Positions 25,671-34,080 of a stretch of 64,000 bases of DNA are shown in pieces; within the stretch, counting starts at the first letter, position 1; the number at the start of each line of letters is the position of its first letter. Where the stretch lies: NCBI GenBank assembly GCA_963788205.1, contig CAWBGG010000002.1, positions 434,001-498,000 of the forward strand. The letters run 5' to 3'. The notes beneath the pieces were generated by a model. It worked only from the letters and a program-made list of their open reading frames with translations, had not been told where the DNA came from and searched no databases. The DNA comes from CAVVMA01 sp963788205 (GTDB lineage Bacteria > Desulfobacterota > Binatia > Binatales > Binataceae). The translations under genes were made by a program, and so were the position numbers.

Positions 25671-28106
25671 TCAGTGCCCGAGTATCCGGCCGAAGAGTTC
25701 GCCGAATGCGCGGAAGACCCCATGCGACGGCGGCGCGGGCGGCGCGGGCGATACGCCGGCCGCCGCGCCGGGTCCCATGGACGTGACCGCCACGGTCTGC
25801 CCGCTGCCATGCAGCGGGCAGACCGTGGTCGGCTCGGTGCCGATGAGGAACGGCATCGCGACGCGGCGCAGACACGCGCCGGTCGCGAGGCCGCCGGAGG
25901 ACGGGTCGATCACCGCCATCGTGATTCCCGCGGGGCGGGCGAAATCTTCCGCACCTGGCGGCGTCGCCGCGGTCATGAAGCTCGTCCAGGCTGGCAGCGC
26001 GGCCTGCGCGCCAGTCAGGCCGAGGCTTTGCGGATGGTCAAAGCCGACCCACACGCCGCATACGATCGCCGGCGTGTAGCCGATAAAGTAGGCGTCTTTG
26101 TAATCGTCGGTGGTACCGGTCTTGCCCGCGGCCGGAAACGCGAGGCCCATCCGCGCCGCGCCCGCGCCGGTCCCGTAGCGCAGCACGTTTTCGAGCGCGC
26201 CGGTAATCAGGTATGCGGCCCGCGCGCTGACGATCCGCTGCTCCATCTTCTCGTGATTGAAAATGAGATGGCCCTTGCTATCGACCACCGACTCGATCGC
26301 GTAGGGCGGCGCGGCGATGCCGGCGTTCGCGAACACCTGGTAGGCCGAGGTGAGCTCGAGCAGCGTGGTCTCGTCCGCGCCGATCGCGATCGGCAGCACC
26401 GGCGCCAGAGCCTCGTTGATTCCCAGCTCGTGCGCGGTGCGGACGATCGCCGGCGGGCCGAGCAGGCTGCCCACGTAGGCGGCCGGAACGTTGAGCGATT
26501 CCGCCAGCGCGTCGGCGACCGTGACCGTGCCACGATAAGTGCGCTCGTAGTTCACGGGCGTCCAGCGGCCAAACGACATCGGGCGGTCGGGGAGGATCGA
26601 GGCGAGCGTCAGTGGCGGCGAAAGCGGGCTGCGCTCCGGATCGAGCGCCGTCAGGTAAACGATAGGCTTGAAGGCCGAGCCGGGCTGGCGCTGGGCGGCA
26701 ACCGCGCGATTGAACTGGCTTAGGCCGTAGTCGCGCCCGCCGACCATCGCGAGAATCGCGCCGCTGCGCACCTCCAGCGCGACGCCGGCGCTTTCGAGCT
26801 GGTCGTCCGGGGCGACGCGGCGCAATCCGCGATGCTCGCGTTCGAGCCGCTCCAGATTGCCCGCCACGCTCTGCTCGGCCTCGGCTTGAAGTTGGGGATC
26901 GAGCGTGGTGTAGGCTTTCACGCCCGCGAGATTACCGTCGAAACCGGGGATCGCCGTAACCAGCGCGGTGACGTAGTCGGTGAAATAGGGCGCATGACGG
27001 CTGCCGGCGTCCTTCACGATCGTGAGCGGCGACGCGCGCGCGGCCTCGTAGGTTTCGGGGTCAATAACCCCGGCCTGCTCGATCAGCGACAGCACAGTGT
27101 CGCGACGGGCCCGGCACGCCTCGGGATGGCGGCGCGGATCGTACAGGCTCGGGCCGCGAATCATCCCGATCAGCGTCGCTGCTTCGGCGGGGGTGACTTC
27201 ACGCAAATCCTTGTTGAAGAAATAGCGCGCCGCGAGCGGCATCCCATAGAGCGGCGCGCCGTGATATTCGCCCAGCGGAACGTCGTTGACATAGCGCTCC
27301 AGGATCGCGTTCTTGCGGAGCTGGATTTCGAGCACGATAGCGATCGCAGCCTCGCGGAACTTGCGCTGGAAGCTGCGCCCCTGGGATGGGATAAAAGTGC
27401 GCGCGAGCTGCTGCGTGATCGTGCTGGCGCCCTGCTTGAGGCGGCCGCTGCGCAGATCGATCAGCGTCGCCTCGATAATTCGAATCGGGTCGAAGCCGGG
27501 ATGGTAGTAGAAAAAGCGGTCTTCGGTCGCGAGCAGCCCCTTGATCAGCCAGGGCTTCAACTCCGCAACCTGCACCTCGACGCGTTCGGCCGGCACGCCC
27601 GCCATCAGACGCCCGATCACTTCGGGCTCCAGCGTGGCGCTCTTCAGTTCCGCGCCGTTGGGCGAGCCGTGCAGATCGATTACGCGCTGGATTTGGTCGC
27701 CGTCGATCGCGAGCCGGACCATCGCGGCGGGATAGTCGCGCAGGCCGAGCCGAAAGGCGCGCAGGTAAACGGTGAAGTCGCTGGCCGCGGCCGAATACTC
27801 GCCGGGATTCGCGACCCTGTCGACGCGCGAGTAGCTAAGATGGTCCAGACGATCGGCGAGGCAGAGCTGCGCGAGGTTCTGGCCGGGCCGAAGCTCGAGC
27901 GGCGCCGAGTAGATCGCCGAGCTGAGCGCCGCGCGGCGCTGCTCGATCAGCGCAGAAATTTCGCTGTAGAGACCGGCGAGGTAAAAGCCGGCGGCGAAGC
28001 ACAAGAGCAGAAAGACAATTGCAGTTGCGCGGCGCCATCCCACGGCCCGCCATATCCTGTGCGATATTCTGCGCGCGCGCCCACGCCTGCGCCTTCCACG
28101 CGCCAT
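25671..28106 (-). CDS. mrcB: bifunctional class A penicillin-binding protein (PBP1B-like)
   Basis: The 811-residue protein has a basic cytoplasmic tail, one membrane span (ATAIVFLLLCFAAGFYLAG), and a glycosyltransferase domain (GLLATEDRFFYYHPGFDP with catalytic Glu; QGASTITQQLAR; ERYVNDVPLG). The transpeptidase domain has PGSAFKP (SxxK), ESLN (SxN) and GKTGTT (KTG). It polymerises and crosslinks peptidoglycan. The C-terminal tail is proline/glycine-rich. The spacing of the N-terminal region (UB2H-like) favours PBP1B over PBP1A. The higB start lies about 70 bp after its stop. Confidence 0.9.
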   Translation of the reverse strand: MARGRRRRGRARRISHRIWRAVGWRRATAIVFLLLCFAAGFYLAGLYSEISALIEQRRAALSSAIYSAPLELRPGQNLAQLCLADRLDHLSYSRVDRVANPGEYSAAASDFTVYLRAFRLGLRDYPAAMVRLAIDGDQIQRVIDLHGSPNGAELKSATLEPEVIGRLMAGVPAERVEVQVAELKPWLIKGLLATEDRFFYYHPGFDPIRIIEATLIDLRSGRLKQGASTITQQLARTFIPSQGRSFQRKFREAAIAIVLEIQLRKNAILERYVNDVPLGEYHGAPLYGMPLAARYFFNKDLREVTPAEAATLIGMIRGPSLYDPRRHPEACRARRDTVLSLIEQAGVIDPETYEAARASPLTIVKDAGSRHAPYFTDYVTALVTAIPGFDGNLAGVKAYTTLDPQLQAEAEQSVAGNLERLEREHRGLRRVAPDDQLESAGVALEVRSGAILAMVGGRDYGLSQFNRAVAAQRQPGSAFKPIVYLTALDPERSPLSPPLTLASILPDRPMSFGRWTPVNYERTYRGTVTVADALAESLNVPAAYVGSLLGPPAIVRTAHELGINEALAPVLPIAIGADETTLLELTSAYQVFANAGIAAPPYAIESVVDSKGHLIFNHEKMEQRIVSARAAYLITGALENVLRYGTGAGAARMGLAFPAAGKTGTTDDYKDAYFIGYTPAIVCGVWVGFDHPQSLGLTGAQAALPAWTSFMTAATPPGAEDFARPAGITMAVIDPSSGGLATGACLRRVAMPFLIGTEPTTVCPLHGSGQTVAVTSMGPGAAAGVSPAPPAPPSHGVFRAFGELFGRILGH

Positions 28107-28265
28107 CCCAACCTCAGCCTCCGCCGGACAGTATAGCGCGTCGCGGGCGGCGCGCCGCGCGTTTTTCCTTCAACTGCCGAGCGCTGTGCCGTTCCCCATA
28201 AAACGCGACGGGCCGGCACAAGGCCAGCCCGTCATCCTGAACTGAAGCTGGGATCGCCGCCGCGG

Positions 28266-28874
28266 CTACTTCAACGCGCCGACCTTTTGCTGCGAAGGCC
28301 GGGTGACACATTTCTGGAACCACTTCTGCGCGGCCGGAGTGGCGGAAAGATCGAAGCCAATGAAAGACGAGAGGTTCAGCACCGCAGCGACGTTCAGATC
28401 GGCAATGGTGAAGTCCTTGCCGAGCAGATACTCCTGCGCCTTGGTGCGAGCGTCCAGCACCGCCAGCGGCGCCTGCAGGGCCGTGGTCGCGTTCTTGATC
28501 GCCGCCTCGCTGCGCTGTTCGGCCGGCAGGAACATCTTGTGCATCAAGAGCGCGATCAGATGCGGCTCCAACTCGGTCATCCCCCAGAAACTCCACTGGT
28601 AAGCGCCGGCGTGCCCCTCGACGGTCGAGGGCCAGAACGGAGCCTTGCCGTATTTCTCGGCCAGGTAGAGGTTGATCGCCATCGATTCCCAGACGATCAG
28701 CCCGTTATCGTCGATCGACGGGATATGCCCGTTGGGATTGATTTTCAGATACTCGGGCTTGCGCGTGTCTCCCGAGAACGAGATGGGCACGTGCTCGTAC
28801 TTGAGCCCCAGCTCTTCGAGCGCCCACGCCACGCGTCCAGCCCGCGACATCACCGTACCGTACAGTTTGATCAT
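28266..28874 (-). CDS. glutathione S-transferase family protein
   Basis: The 202-residue protein has the thioredoxin-like GST N-domain: MIKLYGTVMSRAGRVAWALEELG, YLKINPNGHIPSIDD and VWESMAINLYLAEKYG. The C-domain has LLGKDFTIADLNVAAVLNL, the N-capping box. The catalytic residue is probably the Ser after VM. The substrate is unknown. It ends 160 bp before the PBP gene on the same strand; the gap holds nothing recognised. Confidence 0.9.
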   Translation of the reverse strand: MIKLYGTVMSRAGRVAWALEELGLKYEHVPISFSGDTRKPEYLKINPNGHIPSIDDNGLIVWESMAINLYLAEKYGKAPFWPSTVEGHAGAYQWSFWGMTELEPHLIALLMHKMFLPAEQRSEAAIKNATTALQAPLAVLDARTKAQEYLLGKDFTIADLNVAAVLNLSSFIGFDLSATPAAQKWFQKCVTRPSQQKVGALK

Positions 28875-28970
28875 GACGTTATCCTCCCGGCCAGTTTGAG
28901 AATTGTCGAGAATCGTTGCGAGTTCACCCCTATCTAGACCAGCGCGGCGGGCGAGACAAACGCGTCACTG

Positions 28971-29176
28971 GACAGTGTCTCAGTTTGAGAGCGCTCGAGA
29001 GTGGGGGCGAGCAGCGGGAGATCCGGGATTCCTCGCGCGGCAGCCACGCGCGGGAATGACAGAAAAAGCTTGTCCTTGTCATTCTCGCGCGTCTGCGTTG
29101 CCTGGCGCGCGAAGAATCCCGAATCCTTTCTTCCACCTGCCGACACTGCCTCCGAGGCCAAACTGAGACACTACCC
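28971..29176. mobile_element. MITE-like element, group 1, copy b, with target duplication
   Basis: This 206-bp element is nearly identical to the one at 17005-17212. Its ends are GACAGTGTCTCAG and CTGAGACACTACCC, with an inverted pair of the 44-bp repeat inside. It is flanked by GTCACTG on both sides (28964-28970 and 29177-29183), a clean 7-bp target duplication. The right flank contains the stop codon of the adenosine-specific kinase gene. Confidence 0.85.
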
Positions 29177-29177
29177 G

Positions 29178-29660
29178 TCACTGCTTGTATCCAAATCTGC
29201 GCAACATCGCGTGGCGCTCGGCGCGGTCCTTTTCTCCCTCCACGCCTTTGGGCGAGTCACCATCGATAACGCCGATCACCCCGCGTCCGGTTCCCTCGCA
29301 GGCGACGATCACCCGCACCGGATTCGCGGTCGCGCAGAAGATCGTGCACACCTCCGCGACCGACTTGATCTGGTTGAGCACGTTGACCGGAAACGCATTA
29401 CCCAGCATCACGACGAACAGATGGCCGGCGGCGATCGCCTGGGCGCAATCGACCGCCGATTGCTCGAGCTGCGGCTCGGTGCCCGTATGGCGGATAAGGC
29501 ACGGCCCCGAGGCCTCGCAGAACGCCGCGCCGAACTTGATGTTCGGCACCGCCTGCACCAGCGCCTCGTAGAGGTCCTCGACCGTCTTGATAAAATGGGC
29601 CTGGCCGATGATCACGTTCACATCGGCCGGCTTGCGTACTTCGATTGCCTTGAGTTCCAT
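29178..29660 (-). CDS. adenosine-specific kinase family protein (DUF355)
   Basis: From the ATG at 29660 (CTGGAG upstream) the 160-residue protein reads MELKAIEVRKPADVNVIIGQ then AHFIKTVEDLYEALVQAVP, KFGAAFCEASGPCLIRHTGTE and CTIFCATANPVRVIVACEGTGRG, the conserved blocks of the adenosine-specific kinase family. The upstream extension to 29828 is less likely. The stop codon lies in the target duplication of the adjacent MITE, so the element inserted right at the gene end. Confidence 0.85.
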   Translation of the reverse strand: MELKAIEVRKPADVNVIIGQAHFIKTVEDLYEALVQAVPNIKFGAAFCEASGPCLIRHTGTEPQLEQSAVDCAQAIAAGHLFVVMLGNAFPVNVLNQIKSVAEVCTIFCATANPVRVIVACEGTGRGVIGVIDGDSPKGVEGEKDRAERHAMLRRFGYKQ

Positions 29661-29763
29661 CTCCAGTTTCTCCCTTCCGGTGCCGCTACTCTCAGCATTA
29701 GCGCGAAAATGATATGAAAGAGGATAGGCGAGTGAAACCTCTGCGGCGGTGAGGTGGATGAGC

Positions 29764-30330
29764 ATGGGCGGCCAGTTGAGTACTGTGGCGGGTACCGTGG
29801 GGGGCGCGGTGGCGGACGGGATCGACAAGCGGATGCCGGCGTATTTCTACCGGCTCTCGGCGGCGCGCCAGCGCGCATATCTCAAAAGCGACGCTATCGA
29901 CCGGCTCCCGTTGACTGCCGACCCGGTCACCGTCGATGCGGCGCGCATCCTGATGCGCGCGCTCGAAGGCGGCAGGCTGGCGACGGTCAACGAAGCGGCG
30001 CGCGGCCTGCTCGCAGACATCTGCCGGCGATTGGCCGTCCCGATGGTGCGAATCGAGGTGCGCGAGGTGCGGCCGCACAATGCGCGCGGCGAGCTGCACG
30101 GAATCTTCTACCTGCGCCCGCCCGCGATCGTGCTCTGGATGCGCACCGCGCAGCGCCACGACGTGGTCAAGCCCAAGACCTTCATCCGCACCCTGGCGCA
30201 CGAAGCCGGCCACTACCTGGACTATGCCCTGCTGAAGCTCGGCGACTCCTTCCACACCAGCGGCTTCTTCAAGCGGGAATCGTACCTGGTGCGCACGCTC
30301 TATCCCTCCGAACCGAGTCGTTCGGCGTAG
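29764..30330 (+). CDS. putative zinc metalloprotease (HExxH)
   Basis: The protein contains FIRTLAHEAGHYLDYALLKLG, a zincin HEAGH motif with a downstream acidic/aromatic helix. Before it are IRVEVREV-like strands and RGELHGIFYLRPPAIVLWMR, with a conserved arrangement similar to SprT-like or ImmA-like small peptidases. A GAGG lies nine bases before the ATG at 29764. The start overlaps no neighbour; the adenosine-specific kinase gene is divergent. Substrate is unknown. Confidence 0.6.
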   Translation: MGGQLSTVAGTVGGAVADGIDKRMPAYFYRLSAARQRAYLKSDAIDRLPLTADPVTVDAARILMRALEGGRLATVNEAARGLLADICRRLAVPMVRIEVREVRPHNARGELHGIFYLRPPAIVLWMRTAQRHDVVKPKTFIRTLAHEAGHYLDYALLKLGDSFHTSGFFKRESYLVRTLYPSEPSRSA

Positions 30331-30418
30331 GTTCCCCTGGAGAGACTCGGGACACGCTATCGCGGCGCTCGGACACGGGAAAGGAAAAAGGATCATCCGG
30401 TCGCAGACGCCCTCTTGG

Positions 30419-30469
30419 CGGCTGTCATTCTCGCGCGTCTGCTTTGCCTGGCGCGCGAAGAATCCCGGA
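30419..30469 (+). repeat. left 51-bp terminal inverted repeat
   Basis: Starts CGGCTGTCATTCTCGCGCG and ends GAAGAATCCCGGA; exact reverse complement of 30796-30846. Confidence 0.9.
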
Positions 30470-30493
30470 TCTCTGCTCCGTTGAGCCGTTTCC

Positions 30494-30778
30494 ATGGGTG
30501 ACCGGACCTACTCCGTATACATCATGAGCAGCATGTCCCGTACGCTCTACACCGGCGTCACCAACGACCTCGATCGCCGCGTTTTCGAGCACAAGGAAGG
30601 GCGGCCCGGTTCCTTCACGGCCCGATACCAGGTGAACCGCTTGGTCTATTTCGAGGAGTTCGGAGACATCGGCGAAGCGATCGCGCGCGAGAAGGAGATC
30701 AAGAAGATGACGCGGAGGGGGAAGGTCGAGCTGATCGAGTCGACGAACCCTGAGTGGCGGGACCTGAGCGAGGAGTAG
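30494..30778 (+). CDS. GIY-YIG nuclease family protein
   Basis: The 94-residue protein is a complete single-domain GIY-YIG fold: YSVYIMSSMSRTLYTGVTND (Y-V-Y and Y-x-G strands), LDRRVFEHKEGRPGSFTARY (catalytic Arg region), then YFEEFGDIGEAIAREKEIKK with the metal-binding Glu, and NPEWRDLSEE at the end. These proteins are DNA single-strand or structure nucleases by family. It is the only gene between the two 51-bp inverted repeats. Confidence 0.9.
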   Translation: MGDRTYSVYIMSSMSRTLYTGVTNDLDRRVFEHKEGRPGSFTARYQVNRLVYFEEFGDIGEAIAREKEIKKMTRRGKVELIESTNPEWRDLSEE

Positions 30779-30795
30779 AAAGGCAGCAGCCAGAG

Positions 30796-30846
30796 TCCGG
30801 GATTCTTCGCGCGCCAGGCAAAGCAGACGCGCGAGAATGACAGCCG
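30796..30846 (-). repeat. right 51-bp terminal inverted repeat
   Basis: Exact reverse complement of 30419-30469; ends at the truncated toxin gene. Confidence 0.9.
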
Positions 30847-30941
30847 TAAAAGAGGCGTGTTCTACCAGGAGCCTCAAATCCCGCCTTCTCGGCTTCGCGC
30901 GCGAGTTCGACCGTAAGGCACTCATCGATGAGGAACCTCAC
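30847..30941 (-). pseudogene. DUF5615 toxin gene truncated by the GIY-YIG cassette
   Basis: From the ATG at 30941: MRFLIDECLTVELAREAEKA, the DUF5615 opening with the first active-site Asp, then GFEA. The frame soon runs into the terminal repeat of the cassette and encodes CHSRASALPGARRIPDS. The remaining roughly 90 residues are absent, and none were found on the other side of the cassette. It overlaps the antitoxin gene by four bases. Confidence 0.75.
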
Positions 30942-31567
30942 GTCGCTGCGGCGTCCCGCAAGCGGACGCGAACCGGACGGCCGCTAAGACGACCCCGCCA
31001 GAGTTGTTTGCGCGGCCGGCCGCGCAGCGGATGGGCGCCGGCATAGAGGGGCGCGAGGCGAATCATTTCATCAGTGAGCCGTGGATATCCGCGACGCAAT
31101 GTTTCCGGCGTCTCGCCCTGGCTCAGAAGCTCCGCGATCATGTGAATCGGGATGCGTGTGCCGCGAAAGACGGGAACGCCTCCAAGAACCTCCGGGTCAG
31201 CGCTGGCCAGCCCTTCGGCCCGCCGCAGATCTTTAATACGCTGCGCCAGGTCCCGCCAGGACGGCCGCAGATCCAAAGTGAGCGCGCCGACCGCAACGCT
31301 CCGGACGCCTTCCGCCAACGCAGCGCTAATCGCTTTGAAAAGCTTTTGGCGGAACGAAGGAGTCGTGTCACTGACAAGCTCACGCTCAAGCGACAAATAA
31401 ATCAGAGCGGGTTCGTCAACCAGACGAAGTGATTTCTCCCCGCGCGTGCGTCTGACATGAGCCGCGATGGTTTTCTTGTCTATTGCGTTATTGACCGCCT
31501 TAACGGGCAGGCGAGTAAGCACCGCCGCCTCGGCTGCGGTGAAAAGTGGCTGTTCTCGAGTCGTCAT
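30938..31567 (-). CDS. DUF433 antitoxin with extra N-terminal helix-turn-helix domain
   Basis: The 209-residue protein has an N-terminal region FTAAEAAVLTRLPVKAVNNA with a MerR-like or excisionase-like helix-turn-helix. A linker follows, then the DUF433 domain: DPEVLGGVPVFRGTRIPIHM and LLSQGETPETLRRGYPRLTDEMIRLAPLYA. It is longer than the 89-residue DUF433 gene at 3833. Its toxin partner is broken, leaving an orphan antitoxin. Confidence 0.75.
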   Translation of the reverse strand: MTTREQPLFTAAEAAVLTRLPVKAVNNAIDKKTIAAHVRRTRGEKSLRLVDEPALIYLSLERELVSDTTPSFRQKLFKAISAALAEGVRSVAVGALTLDLRPSWRDLAQRIKDLRRAEGLASADPEVLGGVPVFRGTRIPIHMIAELLSQGETPETLRRGYPRLTDEMIRLAPLYAGAHPLRGRPRKQLWRGRLSGRPVRVRLRDAAAT

Positions 31568-31867
31568 GGTGGACCCTTATATATTCTCCAGTTGGAGAAG
31601 ATATATGACATGTCAGCCACTTTCAAGGGCGAAAGCTGCAGGATGAATCCGGGGCTTGCCAGTCCGCGAAGTCTGCCCGACAATTAAATGATGGGATATG
31701 CGAGACCTTCGGCAGATCAACATGATCGGGGCGAGTGTGACCGCTGACGCGGCGCGGGCTTTCTCGGCACATCCACACCAGAGGCCAGACCTGACGGTGT
31801 AGACTCTCCGCAGCGTAGAATTCGCTACCATGATTACGAACCGATAGAGACCCTCGTGTTAGGTACC
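31568..31867. other. intergenic region, nothing recognised
   Basis: About 300 bp with lower GC than the flanks between the divergent antitoxin and unknown gene. It includes TATATATTCTCC-like AT-rich DNA near 31575 that could be the antitoxin promoter. Confidence 0.3.
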
Positions 31868-32719
31868 ATGTTGAACGCGGGAAACTTTGCCAATGGGAGA
31901 TCTATGATTTCAGCGCTGACTGGCATCGAGAGCGAGGTGATTCTCCTGAAGGCCGTGACGGGGATCATCGATTCAATGGTGAATTCCGAAATACTCGAGC
32001 TGGCGGGTCACGATCCCGACAGCCACATCGGGTTCCCCACGTGTACTCAACAAAAGCTTTTTTATGTACTGCTCGCTGATTTCCTTTCCGTCACGGACCG
32101 GCGAGCGCCTATTTCTCAAACGACGTATCTTCGCGGCTTGAGGTCCATCACGGACCGCCCAGCGTTCAACGCTGGAAGCTCGATTGAGCCGCTAAGGCTT
32201 GCAACTGCGGAGTTTGTGGGTTGGCTCGAAGAGGAGGCCGAAGTCGCCACTTACCTTCGGCCAATTAGGGTCGAGGCGAATCTGAAGCTGTCGCGGCTGG
32301 CCGTCATTAAGATGTGCGGCGACATCTCGAAACACAACTTCTTGAGAGCGGTAGGAGTTGCTGGCAAATTGAGGGACGCTCTTGCTAGGAGCGGAGTATC
32401 GGTGTCGGAGGCGGACGCCTTAGCGGGTCTGCCTGACTTCTATGAGCGCTTCCATAATGACGTCCTGAATTACCACAGCAGCACAATTGCCGAATTCCTC
32501 AACAACATCCGCTGGGCTATCTGCGAATACGTGCAACCCGAGCTTCACCGGAGTTTCATAAGAGAAGGCAGCGACCCGCCAACATACAGGTACAGTTATC
32601 CCGATGGGGTAAGCGCGCCGTTTGCGAAGGAGTGCTATTGGAATCTTATGGATGAAATCAGGCAGTCTCCATACATGAGGAGGTTTCGCGTCACGAAATA
32701 TTTGAAGTTGAGGTATTAG
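31868..32719 (+). CDS. hypothetical protein, AT-richer, possibly HEPN-like
   Basis: The protein is about 283 residues from the ATG at 31868 (AGG 7 bp upstream; a GTG at 31856 is in frame). It is mainly helical with IESEVILLKAVTGIIDSMVN, LSRLAVIKMCGDISKHNFLR and LNNIRWAICEYVQPELHRSF. The K-x-CGDISKHN stretch recalls helical HEPN-type families, but this is weak. Codon use is AT-richer than the neighbours, suggesting transfer. Confidence 0.5.
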   Translation: MLNAGNFANGRSMISALTGIESEVILLKAVTGIIDSMVNSEILELAGHDPDSHIGFPTCTQQKLFYVLLADFLSVTDRRAPISQTTYLRGLRSITDRPAFNAGSSIEPLRLATAEFVGWLEEEAEVATYLRPIRVEANLKLSRLAVIKMCGDISKHNFLRAVGVAGKLRDALARSGVSVSEADALAGLPDFYERFHNDVLNYHSSTIAEFLNNIRWAICEYVQPELHRSFIREGSDPPTYRYSYPDGVSAPFAKECYWNLMDEIRQSPYMRRFRVTKYLKLRY

Positions 32720-32790
32720 CTAAACCCCCTCCGCAGCGGAGAGCCGTCAGAACCGGGACTCCGCCATCCACCCAGCGGTCAATTTGCCTT

Positions 32791-32844
32791 TCTCGGAGAG
32801 GAATCGCTCCGTGTAGATTCCCTCGCTGCGCTCGGAATGACAGA
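32791..32844. repeat. short palindromic repeat (GTCATTCCGAGCG type)
   Basis: A 54-bp relative of the repeat at 11413-11537: GGAGAGGAATCGC on the left, GCTCGGAATGACA on the right. Confidence 0.6.
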
Positions 32845-32957
32845 GCTCCTTCTTTCCTGTTCCGGGCCATACGCGACGGATCGACGCTCAGCAATTTTCA
32901 AACCGGCCCCCGCGCTGGGGACTTTGACGCGGGTAGGCGCACCGATATCATCGGCAA

Positions 32958-34080
32958 ATGGCTTCTGCAGCGCCTTATGCGGCCGATTTGAGTGCGCCAC
33001 CGGCGCGCCGGATTCTGATTGTTCTGCTCGGTGCGATTGGCGACGTCGTCCGCGCGCTGCCGCTGCTGGGGCGGATTCGGCGGGCTTATCCTGAGGCGCA
33101 CATCGCGTGGGCGGTTGAGCCCAAGTCCGAGCCGATTTTGAGAGCCCACCCTTGGCTCGACGAAATTATTCTTCACGATCGCAGCCGCGCGCCTTGGGGA
33201 TTCATCCCGTTTCTTATCAAGGTTCGTGGTGGGCGGTTCGATTTGGTGCTGGACCTCCAGCGCCATCTGAAGAGCGGCGTGACCGCGCTCGCTTCGGGAG
33301 CGGCCAATCGAATCGGTTTCGCTGCCGCCAATGCCAAGGAATTCAACGCGCGCTTCTCGACCCGCCAGATTCAGCCGCAGCCGCCGATGACACTCAAGCT
33401 GATGCAGTACCAGGCGTTTGGAGAGGCGCTCGGAATCGCGCCGGCGCCGATCGAATTCGGGCTCCGGCTTGGCCCCGACGAGCTGGCCCGCGCCAAGTCG
33501 ATGCTGTCCGAGGCGCCTGCGCCCCGGCTCGCCGTGGTCCTGGGATCTTCATGGCCAAGCCGGATTTACGCTCCCGAGTTGATCGCCGCCGCGATTGGGG
33601 CCGTGCAGGCGACCGCCAATGGCGGCCCGGCGCTGTTTCCGGTGCTGATCGGCGGACGCGATGACACGGGCCTGGCCACGCAGGTCGTGCGCCATCTCGG
33701 GGGCAAGCCGGTCCTCAATCTGGCCGGCCGCACGACGCTGCGCGATCTCATCGGTATCTTTCCCGAATGCGCCGCCGCTTTCGCGCCCGACTGCGGCCCG
33801 ATGCATATCGCGGCGGCGATGGGCTGTCCGGTGGTCTCGTTGTGGGGCGCGACGGCGCCCGAGCGCTCGGCGCCGTGGGGATTCGCCGGACTCGCGCTGC
33901 GCGGCGAGATTCCGTGCCATCCCTGCTACCTGCGCAAATGTCCGATCGGGAACGAATGCATGCGGCGAATCGCTCCCGAAGACGTTGCTGCGTGCGGTGC
34001 GGCGCGCGCTGGACGCCTCTGCGGCGGCGCCGGCGCAAGGCGCCGGGTCAGCCTCGGCCGATCGCGAGGGGGCGCATTGA
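32958..34080 (+). CDS. heptosyltransferase-like glycosyltransferase (GT9), frameshifted near the end
   Basis: The N-terminus ARRILIVLLGAIGDVVRALP is the GT9 nucleotide-sugar opening. FDLVLDLQRHLKSG, VVLGSSWPSRIYAPE and AFAPDCGPMHIAAAMGCPVV followed by SLWGATAPERSAPWG are diagnostic. ECMRRIAPEDV should continue LRAVRRALDAS, which is present one frame over; removing a G near 33985 restores it and ends the gene at TGA 34078-34080, touching the kinase ATG. It likely adds heptose or a related sugar to the LPS core. Confidence 0.85.

Larger units (their letters stand above)
30419..30846. mobile_element. GIY-YIG cassette bounded by perfect 51-bp inverted repeats
   Basis: The 428-bp segment has identical 51-bp terminal repeats in opposite orientation (30419-30469 and 30796-30846) around a single GIY-YIG gene. 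The repeats belong to the dispersed 44-bp family of this window, and share a GCTTTGCC variant found in no other copy here. The right end lies inside the 5' part of a DUF5615 toxin gene. The architecture is that of a minimal transposon with a nuclease in place of a transposase. Confidence 0.7.

Noticed and set aside
25273..25875. A 200-residue toxin frame
   Set aside because: The first 90 residues are antisense to the PBP gene; the HigB domain begins at the GTG at 25602.
26832..28136. A 434-codon frame opposite the PBP gene
   Set aside because: Shadow of a gene with complete glycosyltransferase and transpeptidase motifs.
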